Below, one piece after another: positions 44,059 to 53,693 of a DNA stretch of 64,000 nt. The stretch comes from Bradyrhizobium sp. 195 (lineage in GTDB: Bacteria > Pseudomonadota > Alphaproteobacteria > Rhizobiales > Xanthobacteraceae): contig NZ_CP082161.1 in the NCBI RefSeq assembly GCF_023101665.1, positions 434,001 through 498,000 on the forward strand, in the 5' to 3' direction. The notes under the pieces were generated by a model. The model had not been told where the DNA came from, did no database searches, and worked only from the letters and a program-made list of their open reading frames with translations. How positions within the stretch are numbered: position 1 is the first letter of the stretch; each line of letters starts with the position of its first letter. A program made the translations under genes and the position numbers.

Positions 44059-44391
44059 ATGCAACACACCATGGTTCCCAGTGATCGCGTCGAGCACGTC
44101 GCCGTCTATGGGTGCGACGGCACGAAGCTCGGCACGATTGAGCGATTGATGCTCGACAAGGTGAGCGGGACCGTCGCCTACGCCGTGATCAAGACCGGCA
44201 GGCTGCTGGGCACCCATCACCATTATCCCGTGCAGTGGAGTGCGCTGAAATATGATCCGGGACGTCAGGCCTTTCAGGCCGAACTGACGCCGGAGCAATT
44301 GAGCAGTGGTCCCTGCGAAGTCGACGGCGACGAATTCGACTGGGGCGACCGCTCGCGGCCGTACCAGCATCCGAATTACTGGTCGATCTAG
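44059..44391 (+). CDS. PRC-barrel domain protein
   Basis: 110 residues. VEHVAVYGCDGTKLGTIERL then VSGTVAYAVIKTG and HYPVQWSALKYDP form a single PRC-barrel, a small beta fold found in ribosome-processing and photosynthetic reaction-centre proteins and in many stand-alone stress-linked proteins. AGGGAG precedes the ATG. Faces the globin gene convergently with only 13 bases between stops. Confidence 0.85.
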   Translation: MQHTMVPSDRVEHVAVYGCDGTKLGTIERLMLDKVSGTVAYAVIKTGRLLGTHHHYPVQWSALKYDPGRQAFQAELTPEQLSSGPCEVDGDEFDWGDRSRPYQHPNYWSI

Positions 44392-44404
44392 AAGATCGAC
44401 TTCG

Positions 44405-44800
44405 TCACTGCCGGTTACGCATCCAGTCCGCGAGGCCGGACAACGCCTTGTCGAGGTCCTGCCGCGCGGCGGTATCTATGATCGTCTCCTCCATCGCGCC
44501 GCGCATGCAGAGCATCCACGCGTCGCGCTCGGCATCGCCGATGGCAAAGCCGATGTGTCGCTGCCGCAACCGCGGATGGCCCTTCTCGGGAGTATACAGC
44601 CGCGGTCCGCCGGTCCATTCGGTGAGATAGCGCTTCAGCACGTCCCTGATCAGGCCGAGGTCGTCCGCATGCATGGCGCGGATGATCTGTGCTTCCGGCA
44701 GCGTGTCCATGCGCTCGTAGAAGCGGTCGACCAGGGCGTCGATCGTGGCACTGCCGCCGATCCGCTCGAACGTGGAGGTGGTGACGTCGGTGGAGGTCAT
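44405..44800 (-). CDS. Truncated haemoglobin (group II-like)
   Basis: 131 residues of globin fold. FERIGGSATIDALVDRFYERM is the usual trHb N-terminus; the proximal His is in HPRLRQRHIGF; the conserved Trp before an RGAMEETI helix and YTPEKGHP support group II. It binds O2/NO and may protect oxygen-using steps. It sits just upstream of the box (aerobic benzoyl-CoA) regulator, where oxygen availability matters; a functional link is inference. Confidence 0.85.
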   Translation of the reverse strand: MTSTDVTTSTFERIGGSATIDALVDRFYERMDTLPEAQIIRAMHADDLGLIRDVLKRYLTEWTGGPRLYTPEKGHPRLRQRHIGFAIGDAERDAWMLCMRGAMEETIIDTAARQDLDKALSGLADWMRNRQ

Positions 44801-44882
44801 TCGTGGTCCTGAATTCGGCTGTTTCTCATATCGTCTTCCTTTCCGAAATGAAAAGGGATGCGGAGTGCTTCGGCGTGCTCAG

Positions 44883-44931
44883 CTGCGCTCCCTCCCCCCT
44901 TGCGGGGCCCCGCAAGGGGGAGGGAACGCAG
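44883..44931. repeat. Family A hairpin, simple form
   Basis: A compact, nearly perfect hairpin: CTCCCTCCCCCCTTGCGG paired with CCGCAAGGGGGAGGG and flanked by CTGCG/CGCAG. Only the inner half of the longer family A elements, between the globin and boxR genes. Confidence 0.8.
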
Positions 44932-44952
44932 AGGATTTGGAGGCAACTCGGC

Positions 44953-45861
44953 TTACAGCGCCACGCTGCGCAGGCCAAAACTGCGCGCTTCATTCTGCAG
45001 CACTGGCCGCACCGCATCGATCAGCCTTGCCGCGGCAGCATCGACGCTGAGCCCGGCCGTATCCACCACCGCGGTCGCGCGCGAATACAGCGGCTCGCGG
45101 CTCAGCAAGATGTTGCGCAGCTCCGCCATTGCGGAGCGATCGTCCGCCATCGGGCGCAAATCGCCCTGGCGGCGGACGCGGGCCATGTGCTCCTCGGGTT
45201 CGGCCTTCAGCCAGATCGTGTAGAACGAGGTCAGGATCTGGTCGAAGGTCAGCGGCTCGGAGACGATTCCGCCGCCGGTCGCCAGCACCATCAGCTCGTT
45301 GCGCGCGAGCAGCTGCTGCAGCGCCGCCTGCTCCATCCGGCGAAATCCCTCCTGGCCGTAGAGCGCGATGATCTCGGCGACGGAGAGGCCGTTCTGCTGC
45401 TCGACCTCCTTGTTGAGCTCGACAAAACTCCAGCCGACCTTCTTCGCCAGCATCCGGCCGAGCGTCGATTTGCCGGCGCCGCGCAGGCCAATCAGTGCGA
45501 TGCCGCAGAACGGCGCGCGCCGCGGCGCGGTTGCGCTGCCCCCGGTGAGCAGGTCCTTTGCCTGCGCAATCTGGCTAGGGGTCGCCTTGCGCAAGAGATC
45601 GCGAAACATCTGCCAGTCCGGCGTCGGATCGGCGCTGGGAAGCAGGTCCTCGAGATGCGCGCCCATCGCGTCGGAGACGCGGCGGAGCAGCACGATGGAG
45701 ACATTGCCCTTGCCGCTCTCGAGCTGCGCGATGTAGCGCTCCGAGATTCCTGATACCTTGGCGAGCACTTTGCGCGACATGCCCCGCAGCGCGCGCATCG
45801 TGCGCACGCGCTGGCCGAGCTGTTCAAGGAACTGGGATTCGGCGTCGGGACTGTCGGTCAT
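44953..45861 (-). CDS. boxR: BoxR/BzdR-type regulator (HTH plus shikimate-kinase-like domain)
   Basis: 302 residues in two domains. The N-terminal XRE/Cro HTH lies at residues 17-70 (RVRTMRALRGMSRKVLAKVS, then SERYIAQLESGKG). A linker leads to a shikimate-kinase-like domain with P-loop GLRGAGKS (125-132). This architecture is that of BzdR/BoxR, repressors that bind benzoyl-CoA in the kinase-like domain and recognise TGCA-containing sites. Divergent from benzoate-CoA ligase with a 137-base shared region that holds an inverted repeat over the candidate promoter. Confidence 0.92.
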   Translation of the reverse strand: MTDSPDAESQFLEQLGQRVRTMRALRGMSRKVLAKVSGISERYIAQLESGKGNVSIVLLRRVSDAMGAHLEDLLPSADPTPDWQMFRDLLRKATPSQIAQAKDLLTGGSATAPRRAPFCGIALIGLRGAGKSTLGRMLAKKVGWSFVELNKEVEQQNGLSVAEIIALYGQEGFRRMEQAALQQLLARNELMVLATGGGIVSEPLTFDQILTSFYTIWLKAEPEEHMARVRRQGDLRPMADDRSAMAELRNILLSREPLYSRATAVVDTAGLSVDAAAARLIDAVRPVLQNEARSFGLRSVAL

Positions 45862-45921
45862 GAGCCTTGTTTAAGGGATGTCTTCTTGAAGGTTGTCCTG
45901 CGGCGCATTTTAATGAAACAT

Positions 45922-45937
45922 AATGCCTGCTGGCATT
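45922..45937. promoter_or_regulatory. Inverted repeat AATGCC-TGCT-GGCATT at the benzoate-CoA ligase promoter
   Basis: Perfect 6-bp arms with a 4-base spacer, in the boxR/ligase divergent region. The right arm runs into TTGACA (45936-45941), a consensus -35 hexamer, so a bound regulator would block RNA polymerase. It shares the ATGC...GCAT layout with the repeat before boxC. BoxR as the binder is inference. Confidence 0.5.
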
Positions 45938-45998
45938 GACAGCAAGCCGCCGCGGTGTCTTTCTATGAATTATAATTCTAAATTCGGGAGAGAACTCC

Positions 45999-47540
45999 GT
46001 GAGCGAGGGATCCTATAACGCGGTGACCTGGCTGCTCGACCGGAACGTCGAGGAGGGCCGCGGCAACAAGCTGGCTTTCGACGACACCGTCTCGCGGCTC
46101 ACCTATGGCGAACTGCAGCGCGACAGCCGCCGCGCCGCCAACATGCTGCGCCGGCTCGGTGTCCGCCGCGAGGAACGCGTGGCGATGATCATGCTGGACA
46201 CCGTCGATTTCCCGATCGTGTTCCTCGGCGCGATCCGCGCCGGCATCGTGCCGGTGCCGCTGAACACGCTGCTGACCGCGGACCAGTACGCCTACATTCT
46301 CGCCGACTGCCGCGCGCGCGTGCTGTTCGTCTCCGAGGCGCTCTATCCTGTCATCAAGGACGTGGTTGGCCGCATGCCCGATCTCGAGCATGTGGTGGTG
46401 TCCGGCGCCAAGCAGAACGGCCACAAGCAGCTCGCTGAGGAGATCTCCGGCGAGAGCGACCAATTCGCCACCGCCGTGACGCATCCGGATGAACCGGCGT
46501 TCTGGCTCTATTCGTCGGGCTCGACGGGCATGCCCAAGGGCGTGCGCCATATCCATTCCAATTTGCAGGCGACTGCGGACACCTACGCCAAGCAGGTGCT
46601 GGGCATCCGCGAGAGCGATGTGTGTCTCTCCGCGGCAAAGCTGTTTTTCGCCTATGGGCTCGGCAATGCGCTGACCTTCCCGATGTCGGTTGGCGCAAGC
46701 GTGATCCTGAACGGCGAGCGCCCGACGCCGGCGCGCATGTTCGATCTGATGAACCGCTACAACCCCTCGATCTTCTATGGCGTGCCGACGCTGTTCGCGG
46801 CCATGCTCAACGATGAGACGATGAAGAGCGAGCGCGGCGGCAAGGCCTTGCGCATCTGCACCTCGGCCGGCGAGGCGCTGCCGGAATCCGTCGGCAACAG
46901 CTGGAAGGCGCGTTTCGGCGTCGACATTCTCGACGGCGTCGGCTCGACCGAGCTGCTGCACATCTTCCTGTCGAACGCGCCCGGCGACATCAAATACGGC
47001 TCTTCCGGCAAGCCGGTGCCGGGCTATGCGGTGCGGCTCGTCAACGAGGCCGGCGGGGACGTCGCCGATGGCGAGGTCGGCGAACTCCTGGTCGATGCGC
47101 CCTCGGCCGGCGAAGGCTACTGGAACCAGCGCCACAAGAGCCGCCGTACCTTCGAGGGACCGTGGACCCGCACCGGCGACAAATATGTCCGCGACGGCGA
47201 GGGCCGCTACACCTTCTGCGGCCGCGCCGACGACATGTTCAAGGTCTCCGGCATCTGGGTCTCGCCGTTCGAGGTCGAGAGCGCACTGATCACGCATCCT
47301 GCCGTGCTGGAAGCCGCCGTCGTGCCCGAGGCCGATCCGGAAGGATTGCTGAAGCCGAAGGCCTTCGTCGTGCTGCGTCCCGGCGCGACAACGACGGAGT
47401 TGCAGGAGATGCTCAAGGAGCACGTCAAGCAGAAGATCGGCCCGTGGAAATATCCGCGCTGGATCGACGTGGTGGAGTCGCTGCCGAAAACGGCGACGGG
47501 CAAGATCCAGCGGTTCAAGCTGCGGGAAGGGGCGCATTGA
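45999..47540 (+). CDS. Benzoate-CoA ligase
   Basis: 513-residue AMP-forming ligase. P-loop YSSGSTGMPKGVRH, A5-type DGVGSTELLHIF, hinge YTFCGRADDMFKVSGIWVSP, and catalytic Lys in PKTATGKIQRFKLRE. The aromatic opening (LDRNVEEGRGNKLAF) matches the benzoate/4-hydroxybenzoate ligase group (BclA/BadA). Converts benzoate, ATP and CoA to benzoyl-CoA, the substrate of BoxB. GTG start with GGGAGAG before it. Divergent from boxR; a repeat and two other genes separate it from boxC. Confidence 0.9.
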   Translation: MSEGSYNAVTWLLDRNVEEGRGNKLAFDDTVSRLTYGELQRDSRRAANMLRRLGVRREERVAMIMLDTVDFPIVFLGAIRAGIVPVPLNTLLTADQYAYILADCRARVLFVSEALYPVIKDVVGRMPDLEHVVVSGAKQNGHKQLAEEISGESDQFATAVTHPDEPAFWLYSSGSTGMPKGVRHIHSNLQATADTYAKQVLGIRESDVCLSAAKLFFAYGLGNALTFPMSVGASVILNGERPTPARMFDLMNRYNPSIFYGVPTLFAAMLNDETMKSERGGKALRICTSAGEALPESVGNSWKARFGVDILDGVGSTELLHIFLSNAPGDIKYGSSGKPVPGYAVRLVNEAGGDVADGEVGELLVDAPSAGEGYWNQRHKSRRTFEGPWTRTGDKYVRDGEGRYTFCGRADDMFKVSGIWVSPFEVESALITHPAVLEAAVVPEADPEGLLKPKAFVVLRPGATTTELQEMLKEHVKQKIGPWKYPRWIDVVESLPKTATGKIQRFKLREGAH

Positions 47541-47562
47541 GGGCGCAATCTGCGCTCACTTA

Positions 47563-47731
47563 CCCTCCCCTGGAGGGGGAGGGTCGGCACGCGATCGAGC
47601 GAAGCGAGATGCGTGACGGGGTGGGGTGATCTCTCCATACGGGCACTGCATCTGCGGAGAGACTGTCACCCACCCCGCTTCACATCTCGCTACGCTCGCT
47701 GTGAATCGACCCTCCCCCTCCAGGGGAGGGT
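47563..47731. repeat. Family A composite palindromic repeat
   Basis: Outer arms ACCCTCCCCTGGAGGGGGAG (47562-47581) and CCCCCTCCAGGGGAGGGT (47714-47731), inner arms GACGGGGTGGGGTGA and TCACCCACCCCG, with AGCGAAGCGAGATG / CATCTCGCTACGCT between. Separates the ligase and hydrolase genes. Confidence 0.8.
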
Positions 47732-47767
47732 GGGCATCTCGGCATTGGCCATGAATGGGAATCGAAC

Positions 47768-48586
47768 ATGACCAACCTCACCCCCACCGGCTTCCTCAGC
47801 ATTGGCGACGCCAGCCTCGAATACAAATGGCTCGCGCCTGAGGTCGCGGACGCACCCACCATCGTCATGCTGCACGAAGGCCTCGGCTCGGTCGGGCTGT
47901 GGGGCGACTTTCCGGAGAAGATCCAGGCTGCCACCGGCGCCGGCATCTTCCTCTATTCGCGTGCGGGTTACGGCCAGTCGAGCCCGGTCGTGTTGCCGCG
48001 ACCGCTGGACTACATGCAGCGTGAGGCGCTGGACGTGCTGCCGAAGCTGCTCGATGCAATCGGCTTCAGGCGCGGCCTGCTGCTCGGCCATTCCGACGGC
48101 GCCTCGATCGTGACGATCTATGCCGGCGCGCATCAAGATCATCGCCTGAGCGGCGTCGTGCTGATTGCGCCGCATTTCATCGTCGAGGACATCGCGGTCG
48201 CATCCATCGCCGCGATCAAGGCCAGCTTCGAAACCACGGACCTCAAGGCGAAACTGGCGCACTGGCACAAGGACGTCGACAACGCCTTCTACGGCTGGAA
48301 CGGCGCCTGGCTCGATCCCGAATTCCGCGATTGGGACATCTCCGAATACCTCGCCTATATCCGCGTACCCATCATGGTCCTGCAGGGTGCCAACGACCAA
48401 TATGGGACATTGCGCCAGGTCGAAATTGCGCAGGAAGAGTGTTACTGTCCGGTCGATATTAAAGTCATTTCAGGCGCGGGCCATTCCCCGCATCGTGAAG
48501 CGCCGGGGGCGACGCTTGACGCGATTGAGCAATTTGCAAAAGCGGCCCTGCGCGATGATCAGGGACTTCAGGGACGCGCCGCATGA
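47768..48586 (+). CDS. Alpha/beta hydrolase in the box cluster
   Basis: 272 residues. Nucleophile motif GHSDGASIV, oxyanion region HEGLGSVGLW, and catalytic His in GAGHSPHREAP; Asp in GANDQYG. Cytoplasmic, no signal peptide. Similar hydrolases travel with box genes and may hydrolyse stalled CoA thioesters or a ring-cleaved intermediate; no specific reaction can be read. It is followed 18 bases later by the DUF309 gene. Confidence 0.8.
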   Translation: MTNLTPTGFLSIGDASLEYKWLAPEVADAPTIVMLHEGLGSVGLWGDFPEKIQAATGAGIFLYSRAGYGQSSPVVLPRPLDYMQREALDVLPKLLDAIGFRRGLLLGHSDGASIVTIYAGAHQDHRLSGVVLIAPHFIVEDIAVASIAAIKASFETTDLKAKLAHWHKDVDNAFYGWNGAWLDPEFRDWDISEYLAYIRVPIMVLQGANDQYGTLRQVEIAQEECYCPVDIKVISGAGHSPHREAPGATLDAIEQFAKAALRDDQGLQGRAA

Positions 48587-48604
48587 CCATGCGGAGGCAC
48601 ATCC

Positions 48605-49129
48605 ATGAATGTGCCTTCACATGCGACCGGCCCGTTGCCCTGGCCGCAATGGGCCTATGTCCCGGGCGAGCCCGGCGCGGCGGATGCGGATTCCGAGACG
48701 CTTGGTTTGGCCAAGGCGATGGTGCCATCGGCCTTCCGCGGCTACGTGCCGGCGCGCCATCCAGCGCTGCGCTATGGGCTTGCGCTCAACGACCGCGGCT
48801 ATTTCTGGGAATCGCAGGAAGTGCTGGAGGCCGTGTGGGCCGCCGCTCCGCAAGGTGGCCGCGAACGAATTCTGCTGCGTGCGTGCATCCACATCGCCAA
48901 CGCGAATTTGCGGCTGCGCATGCAAAGGCCGCATTCGGCCGCGCGCTTGTTCGGCGATGCGCTGGCGGAGCTGAGGGCACTGAGCTCGCGCAAGGCGGCT
49001 GCGGCCGGCGACGGCTTCGTCGAGACCTTCCCTGTCCCGGCCCTGGTCGCGCTGTTGCAAGCCAAGCTCGGCCGTCCCCAGCTCTCCAAGGCGGACTGGA
49101 TCGCACTCGGGGCCACCGTGCGGTCCTGA
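48605..49129 (+). CDS. DUF309 family protein
   Basis: 174 residues. DRGYFWESQEVLEAVWAAAP fits the DUF309 signature (Phe-Trp-Glu-x-x-Glu...Trp), followed by helices LLRACIHIANANLRLRMQRP. The extra N-terminal 60 residues include a proline-rich entry. Function of the family is unknown; it recurs beside box genes in bradyrhizobia (recollection, unchecked). GGAGG precedes the ATG. Confidence 0.8.
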   Translation: MNVPSHATGPLPWPQWAYVPGEPGAADADSETLGLAKAMVPSAFRGYVPARHPALRYGLALNDRGYFWESQEVLEAVWAAAPQGGRERILLRACIHIANANLRLRMQRPHSAARLFGDALAELRALSSRKAAAAGDGFVETFPVPALVALLQAKLGRPQLSKADWIALGATVRS

Positions 49130-49145
49130 GGCGCCATGAAACAAA

Positions 49146-49225
49146 ATGCATGTGAGCCCGGTTAAGGGGTAGACGCGCCCAAAAAGATGCACTATTGTGC
49201 ATCTAACGCTACGGCGATCATGCAT
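49146..49225. promoter_or_regulatory. TGCA-rich region upstream of boxC with 7-bp inverted repeat
   Basis: The short boxC leader contains ATGCAT at 49146-49151, a perfect inverted repeat GATGCAC-TATT-GTGCATC at 49186-49203, and ATGCAT at 49220-49225. TGCA repeats are the known recognition element of the BoxR homologue BzdR. CATAAT at 49223-49228 may be a -10 hexamer overlapped by the third site. Binding is inference from these motifs. Confidence 0.65.
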
Positions 49226-49246
49226 AATCAAGCTCAGGGATGACCC

Positions 49247-50935
49247 ATGGCCGGGGAAGATCGGCGCCTCGCAGGCGGCGCGACATTCATCGATTTCCAG
49301 ACCGAACCGTCCCGCTACAAGCATTGGAAGCTGGCGGTCGACGGTGACGTCGCGACGCTGACCATGGACGTCGACGAGAACGGCGGCCTGTTCGAGGGCT
49401 ACCTGCTCAAGCTCAATTCCTATGATCTCGGCGTCGACATCGAGCTTGCCGATGCGGTGCAGCGGCTGCGCTTCGAGCATCCCGAGGTCAAGGTCGTGGT
49501 GATGCGCTCGGCCAAGAACCGCGTGTTCTGCGCCGGCGCCAACATCCGCATGCTCGCGGGCTCCACACATGCTCACAAGGTCAATTTCTGCAAATTCACC
49601 AACGAGACCCGCAACGGCATGGAAGACTCCTCGGAGAATTCCGGCCAGCGCTTCATCACGGTGGTGAACGGATCCGCCGCCGGCGGCGGCTACGAGCTGG
49701 CGCTTGCGACCGATCACATCATTCTCGCCGATGACGGCGCGTCCGCCGTTGCGCTGCCCGAAGTGCCGCTGCTCGCGGTGCTGCCGGGCACCGGCGGTCT
49801 CACCCGCGTCGTCGACAAGCGCAAGGTCCGGCGCGACCACGCCGATTTCTTCTGCACCATCGAGGAGGGCGTGAAGGGCAAGCGCGCCGTGCAATGGCGC
49901 CTCGTCGACGAGATCGCGCCGAACTCGAAGCTCGAGGCCAAGATCGCCGAGCGCGCCAGGGAATTTGCAGGCCAATCGAAGCGCAAGGGCAGCGGCAAGG
50001 GCATCGCGCTGACGCCGGTCAAGCGCCTGATCGACGACACCAGCATCCGCTACGGCTTCGTCACCGTCGATATCGATCGCACGTCTCGCATCGCCACCAT
50101 CTCGATCAAGGCGCCGGAGGCGGCGCCGCCGGCCGACATCGACGGCATGATGGCGCAGGGCGCTTCGTTCTGGCCGTTGCAAGTGGCGCGCGAGATCGAC
50201 GATGCCATCCTGCATCTGCGCATCAACGAGCTCGAGATCGCCATGCTGGTGTTCAAGAGCCATGGCGACCGTGCCCATGTGCTGGCCTGCGATGCCTTCC
50301 TCGAAACCAACAAGGCGCACTGGCTGGTCAATGAGATCCGTCATTACTGGAAGCGCGTGCTCAAGCGCATCGACGTCACCTCGCGCACTCTGGTGACGCT
50401 GGTCGAGCCCGGCTCCTGCTTTGCCGGCACGCTGGCCGAGCTCGTCTTCGCCGCCGACCGCTCCTACATGCTGATCGGCACGCGCCAGGGCGACAATCGT
50501 CCGCCGCCGTCGATCGAGCTCTCCGCGATGAATTTCGGCCCCTATCCGATGAGCCATGGCCTGACGCGGCTGCAATCGCGCTTCCAGGCCGATCCGGCCG
50601 ATGTGGAGCGGGCGGAAGCGACGCTCGGCACCTCGCTCGACGCCGAGCAGGCGGAAGAGCTCGGCCTCGTCACCTTCGCGCTCGACGACATCGACTGGGA
50701 CGACGAGGTTCGTGTGTTTCTCGAGGAGCGCGCCAGCTTCTCGCCCGACAGTCTCACCGGCATGGAAGCGAGCCTGCGCTTCGTCGGCCCCGAGACGATG
50801 GAATCAAAGATCTTCGCGCGCCTCACCGCCTGGCAGAACTGGATCTTCCAGCGCCCGAACGCGGTCGGCGAGGAAGGCGCACTGCGCCGCTACGGCAGCG
50901 GCCAGAAGCCGAAATTCGATATGACGCGGGTTTGA
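49247..50935 (+). CDS. boxC: Benzoyl-CoA-dihydrodiol lyase (BoxC)
   Basis: 562 residues, the normal length of BoxC. Crotonase-like core: VVVMRSAKNRVFCAGANIRML and NGSAAGGGYELALATDHI (oxyanion loops), EVPLLAVLPGTGGLTRVV. Reaction: ring cleavage of 2,3-epoxybenzoyl-CoA to 3,4-dehydroadipyl-CoA semialdehyde and formate. It precedes boxB by 150 bases that hold a repeat. Its own TGCA-rich leader suggests control independent of the ligase promoter. Confidence 0.93.
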   Translation: MAGEDRRLAGGATFIDFQTEPSRYKHWKLAVDGDVATLTMDVDENGGLFEGYLLKLNSYDLGVDIELADAVQRLRFEHPEVKVVVMRSAKNRVFCAGANIRMLAGSTHAHKVNFCKFTNETRNGMEDSSENSGQRFITVVNGSAAGGGYELALATDHIILADDGASAVALPEVPLLAVLPGTGGLTRVVDKRKVRRDHADFFCTIEEGVKGKRAVQWRLVDEIAPNSKLEAKIAERAREFAGQSKRKGSGKGIALTPVKRLIDDTSIRYGFVTVDIDRTSRIATISIKAPEAAPPADIDGMMAQGASFWPLQVAREIDDAILHLRINELEIAMLVFKSHGDRAHVLACDAFLETNKAHWLVNEIRHYWKRVLKRIDVTSRTLVTLVEPGSCFAGTLAELVFAADRSYMLIGTRQGDNRPPPSIELSAMNFGPYPMSHGLTRLQSRFQADPADVERAEATLGTSLDAEQAEELGLVTFALDDIDWDDEVRVFLEERASFSPDSLTGMEASLRFVGPETMESKIFARLTAWQNWIFQRPNAVGEEGALRRYGSGQKPKFDMTRV

Positions 50936-50943
50936 TGATTTCT

Positions 50944-51062
50944 GTGTCCCGGGCGCGCTGCGGCACGAAGTGACGCTGCGCAGAACCGGGACCCATAGTG
51001 GACCGAACAATAGGTCCCGGCTCAGCAGTGCAGCACTTCGCGCCGCACTGCGTCCGGGACAC
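50944..51062. repeat. Family E palindromic repeat (GTGTCCCGGGCGC / GCGTCCGGGACAC)
   Basis: Terminal arms GTGTCCCGGGCGCGCTGCGG and GCACTGCGTCCGGGACAC enclose a second pair GAACCGGGACC / GGTCCCGGCTC. It separates boxC and boxB, which are expected to be cotranscribed. Related short copy at 27797-27850. Confidence 0.8.
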
Positions 51063-51085
51063 GAGACCGATCAAGGAGCACGGCC

Positions 51086-52537
<1,452 letters not shown>

Positions 52538-52576
52538 GGATTTTAACGAAACGCGACGCTCGCGCCACACGAAGAC

Positions 52577-52680
52577 TGTCATCACCCGCGAAAGCGGGTG
52601 ATCCAGTATTCCAAAGACAGCAGAGATAGCTCGAGAAGCCGCGGCGTACTGGATGCCCCGGTCAAGCCGGGGCATGACAC
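52577..52680. repeat. Family F palindromic repeat (TGTCATCACCCGCGAAAGCG...)
   Basis: Two hairpins, ATCACCCGC-GAAA-GCGGGTGAT and GCCCCGG-TCAA-GCCGGGGC, bounded by TGTCAT and ATGACA. Between convergent boxB and SDR genes, so it may act as a two-way terminator. Only copy of this family in the window. Confidence 0.75.
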
Positions 52681-52713
52681 CGAGTATGGTGACGGCGGAG
52701 CGTAGCCCGCTTC

Positions 52714-53514
52714 TTACCCCGCGATCTCCAGCCCCGCATTCGCGTACACCACGCCGCCATCCACCGCGATGGTGTTGCCGACCACGTAATCACCCGCACG
52801 CGAGGCGAGATAGATCGCCAGCCCCGCCATGTCCTCGTCGGCCCCGATTCGCCGCGCCGGAATGCGCTTTGCGACCTCGTCCGAATGGTCGCGCGCGGCG
52901 CGGTTCATGTCCGACTTGAACGCGCCCGGCGCGATGGCGGTGACGTTGATGTTGTCCTTGATCAGTTTCGTGGCCATGCGCCGCGTCAGATGGATCACGG
53001 CGGCCTTGCTGGCGGCGTAGGAATAGGTCTCGCCCGGATTGACAAAGATGCCGTCGACCGAGGCGATGTTGATCACCTTCGCCGGACGTTCTGCGCTTGC
53101 GGCTGCGCGCAGCGGTTTCGCCAGGGCCTTGGTCAGGAAGAACAGCGACTTGACGTTGAGGTCCATCACCTTGTCCCAGCCGCTTTCGGGGAATTCGTCG
53201 AACTCGGCGCCCCAGGCAGCTCCCGCATTGTTGACGAGGATGTCGAGCTTCGGCTCCAGCTTGATGATTTCCCCGGCGAGCCTGTCGCAACCTTCGACGG
53301 TGGAGATGTCGATCGGCAGCGCGATGCATTCGCCGTCATATTGCGCGGTGAGCTCCTTGGCGGTCGCTTCGCACGGTCCGGCCTTGCGCGCGGTGATGTA
53401 GACTTTTGCGGCGCCGGCACTGAGAAATCCAGCCGCGATCATCTTGCCGATGCCGCGCGAGCCGCCGGTCACCAGCGCGACGCGGCCTTTGAGCGAGAAC
53501 AGGTCGTTGAACAT
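52714..53514 (-). CDS. Short-chain dehydrogenase/reductase
   Basis: 266 residues, classical SDR. Cofactor motif TGGSRGIGKM (about residues 16-25), NNAG, Ser in NIASVDG, and catalytic YSYAASK. The C-terminus VVGNTIAVDGGVVYA is usual. NAD(P) oxidoreductase of a hydroxyl or oxo substrate; a role in benzoyl-CoA metabolism is possible only from location, as it faces boxB. GGGAGG precedes the ATG. Confidence 0.9.
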   Translation of the reverse strand: MFNDLFSLKGRVALVTGGSRGIGKMIAAGFLSAGAAKVYITARKAGPCEATAKELTAQYDGECIALPIDISTVEGCDRLAGEIIKLEPKLDILVNNAGAAWGAEFDEFPESGWDKVMDLNVKSLFFLTKALAKPLRAAASAERPAKVINIASVDGIFVNPGETYSYAASKAAVIHLTRRMATKLIKDNINVTAIAPGAFKSDMNRAARDHSDEVAKRIPARRIGADEDMAGLAIYLASRAGDYVVGNTIAVDGGVVYANAGLEIAG

Positions 53515-53586
53515 GAGGCCTCCCTTGGTTTGGCGTTGTTTTGAGCGGGGAGGGGAGGGGAGTCAAGGAAGGGGCTGCCAACTCCG

Positions 53587-53675
53587 CCCTCATCCTGAGG
53601 AGCGCGTCAGCGCGTCTCGAAGGATGCGGGCAATCCTTCGAGACGCGCTCCTTTGGAGCGCTCCTCAGGATGAGG
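53587..53675. repeat. Family D palindromic repeat (CCTCATCCTGAGG...)
   Basis: CCTCATCCTGAGGAGCGCGT, CGCGTCTCGAAGGATG, then the inverse CATCCTTCGAGACGCG-like and GAGCGCTCCTCAGGATGAGG. Same family as 24324-24448. It lies between two minus-strand genes (SDR and polysaccharide deacetylase). Confidence 0.85.
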
Positions 53676-53693
53676 TCTAATCGTGCGGATGGA

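Noticed and set aside
45936..45976. TTGACA ... TATAAT as a sigma-70 promoter for benzoate-CoA ligase
   Set aside because: The two hexamers are 29 bases apart, too far for one promoter; TTGACA may pair with another -10 closer to it.
45978..47537. 519-codon open frame opposite benzoate-CoA ligase
   Set aside because: Shadow of a high-GC gene; all ligase motifs are on the plus strand.
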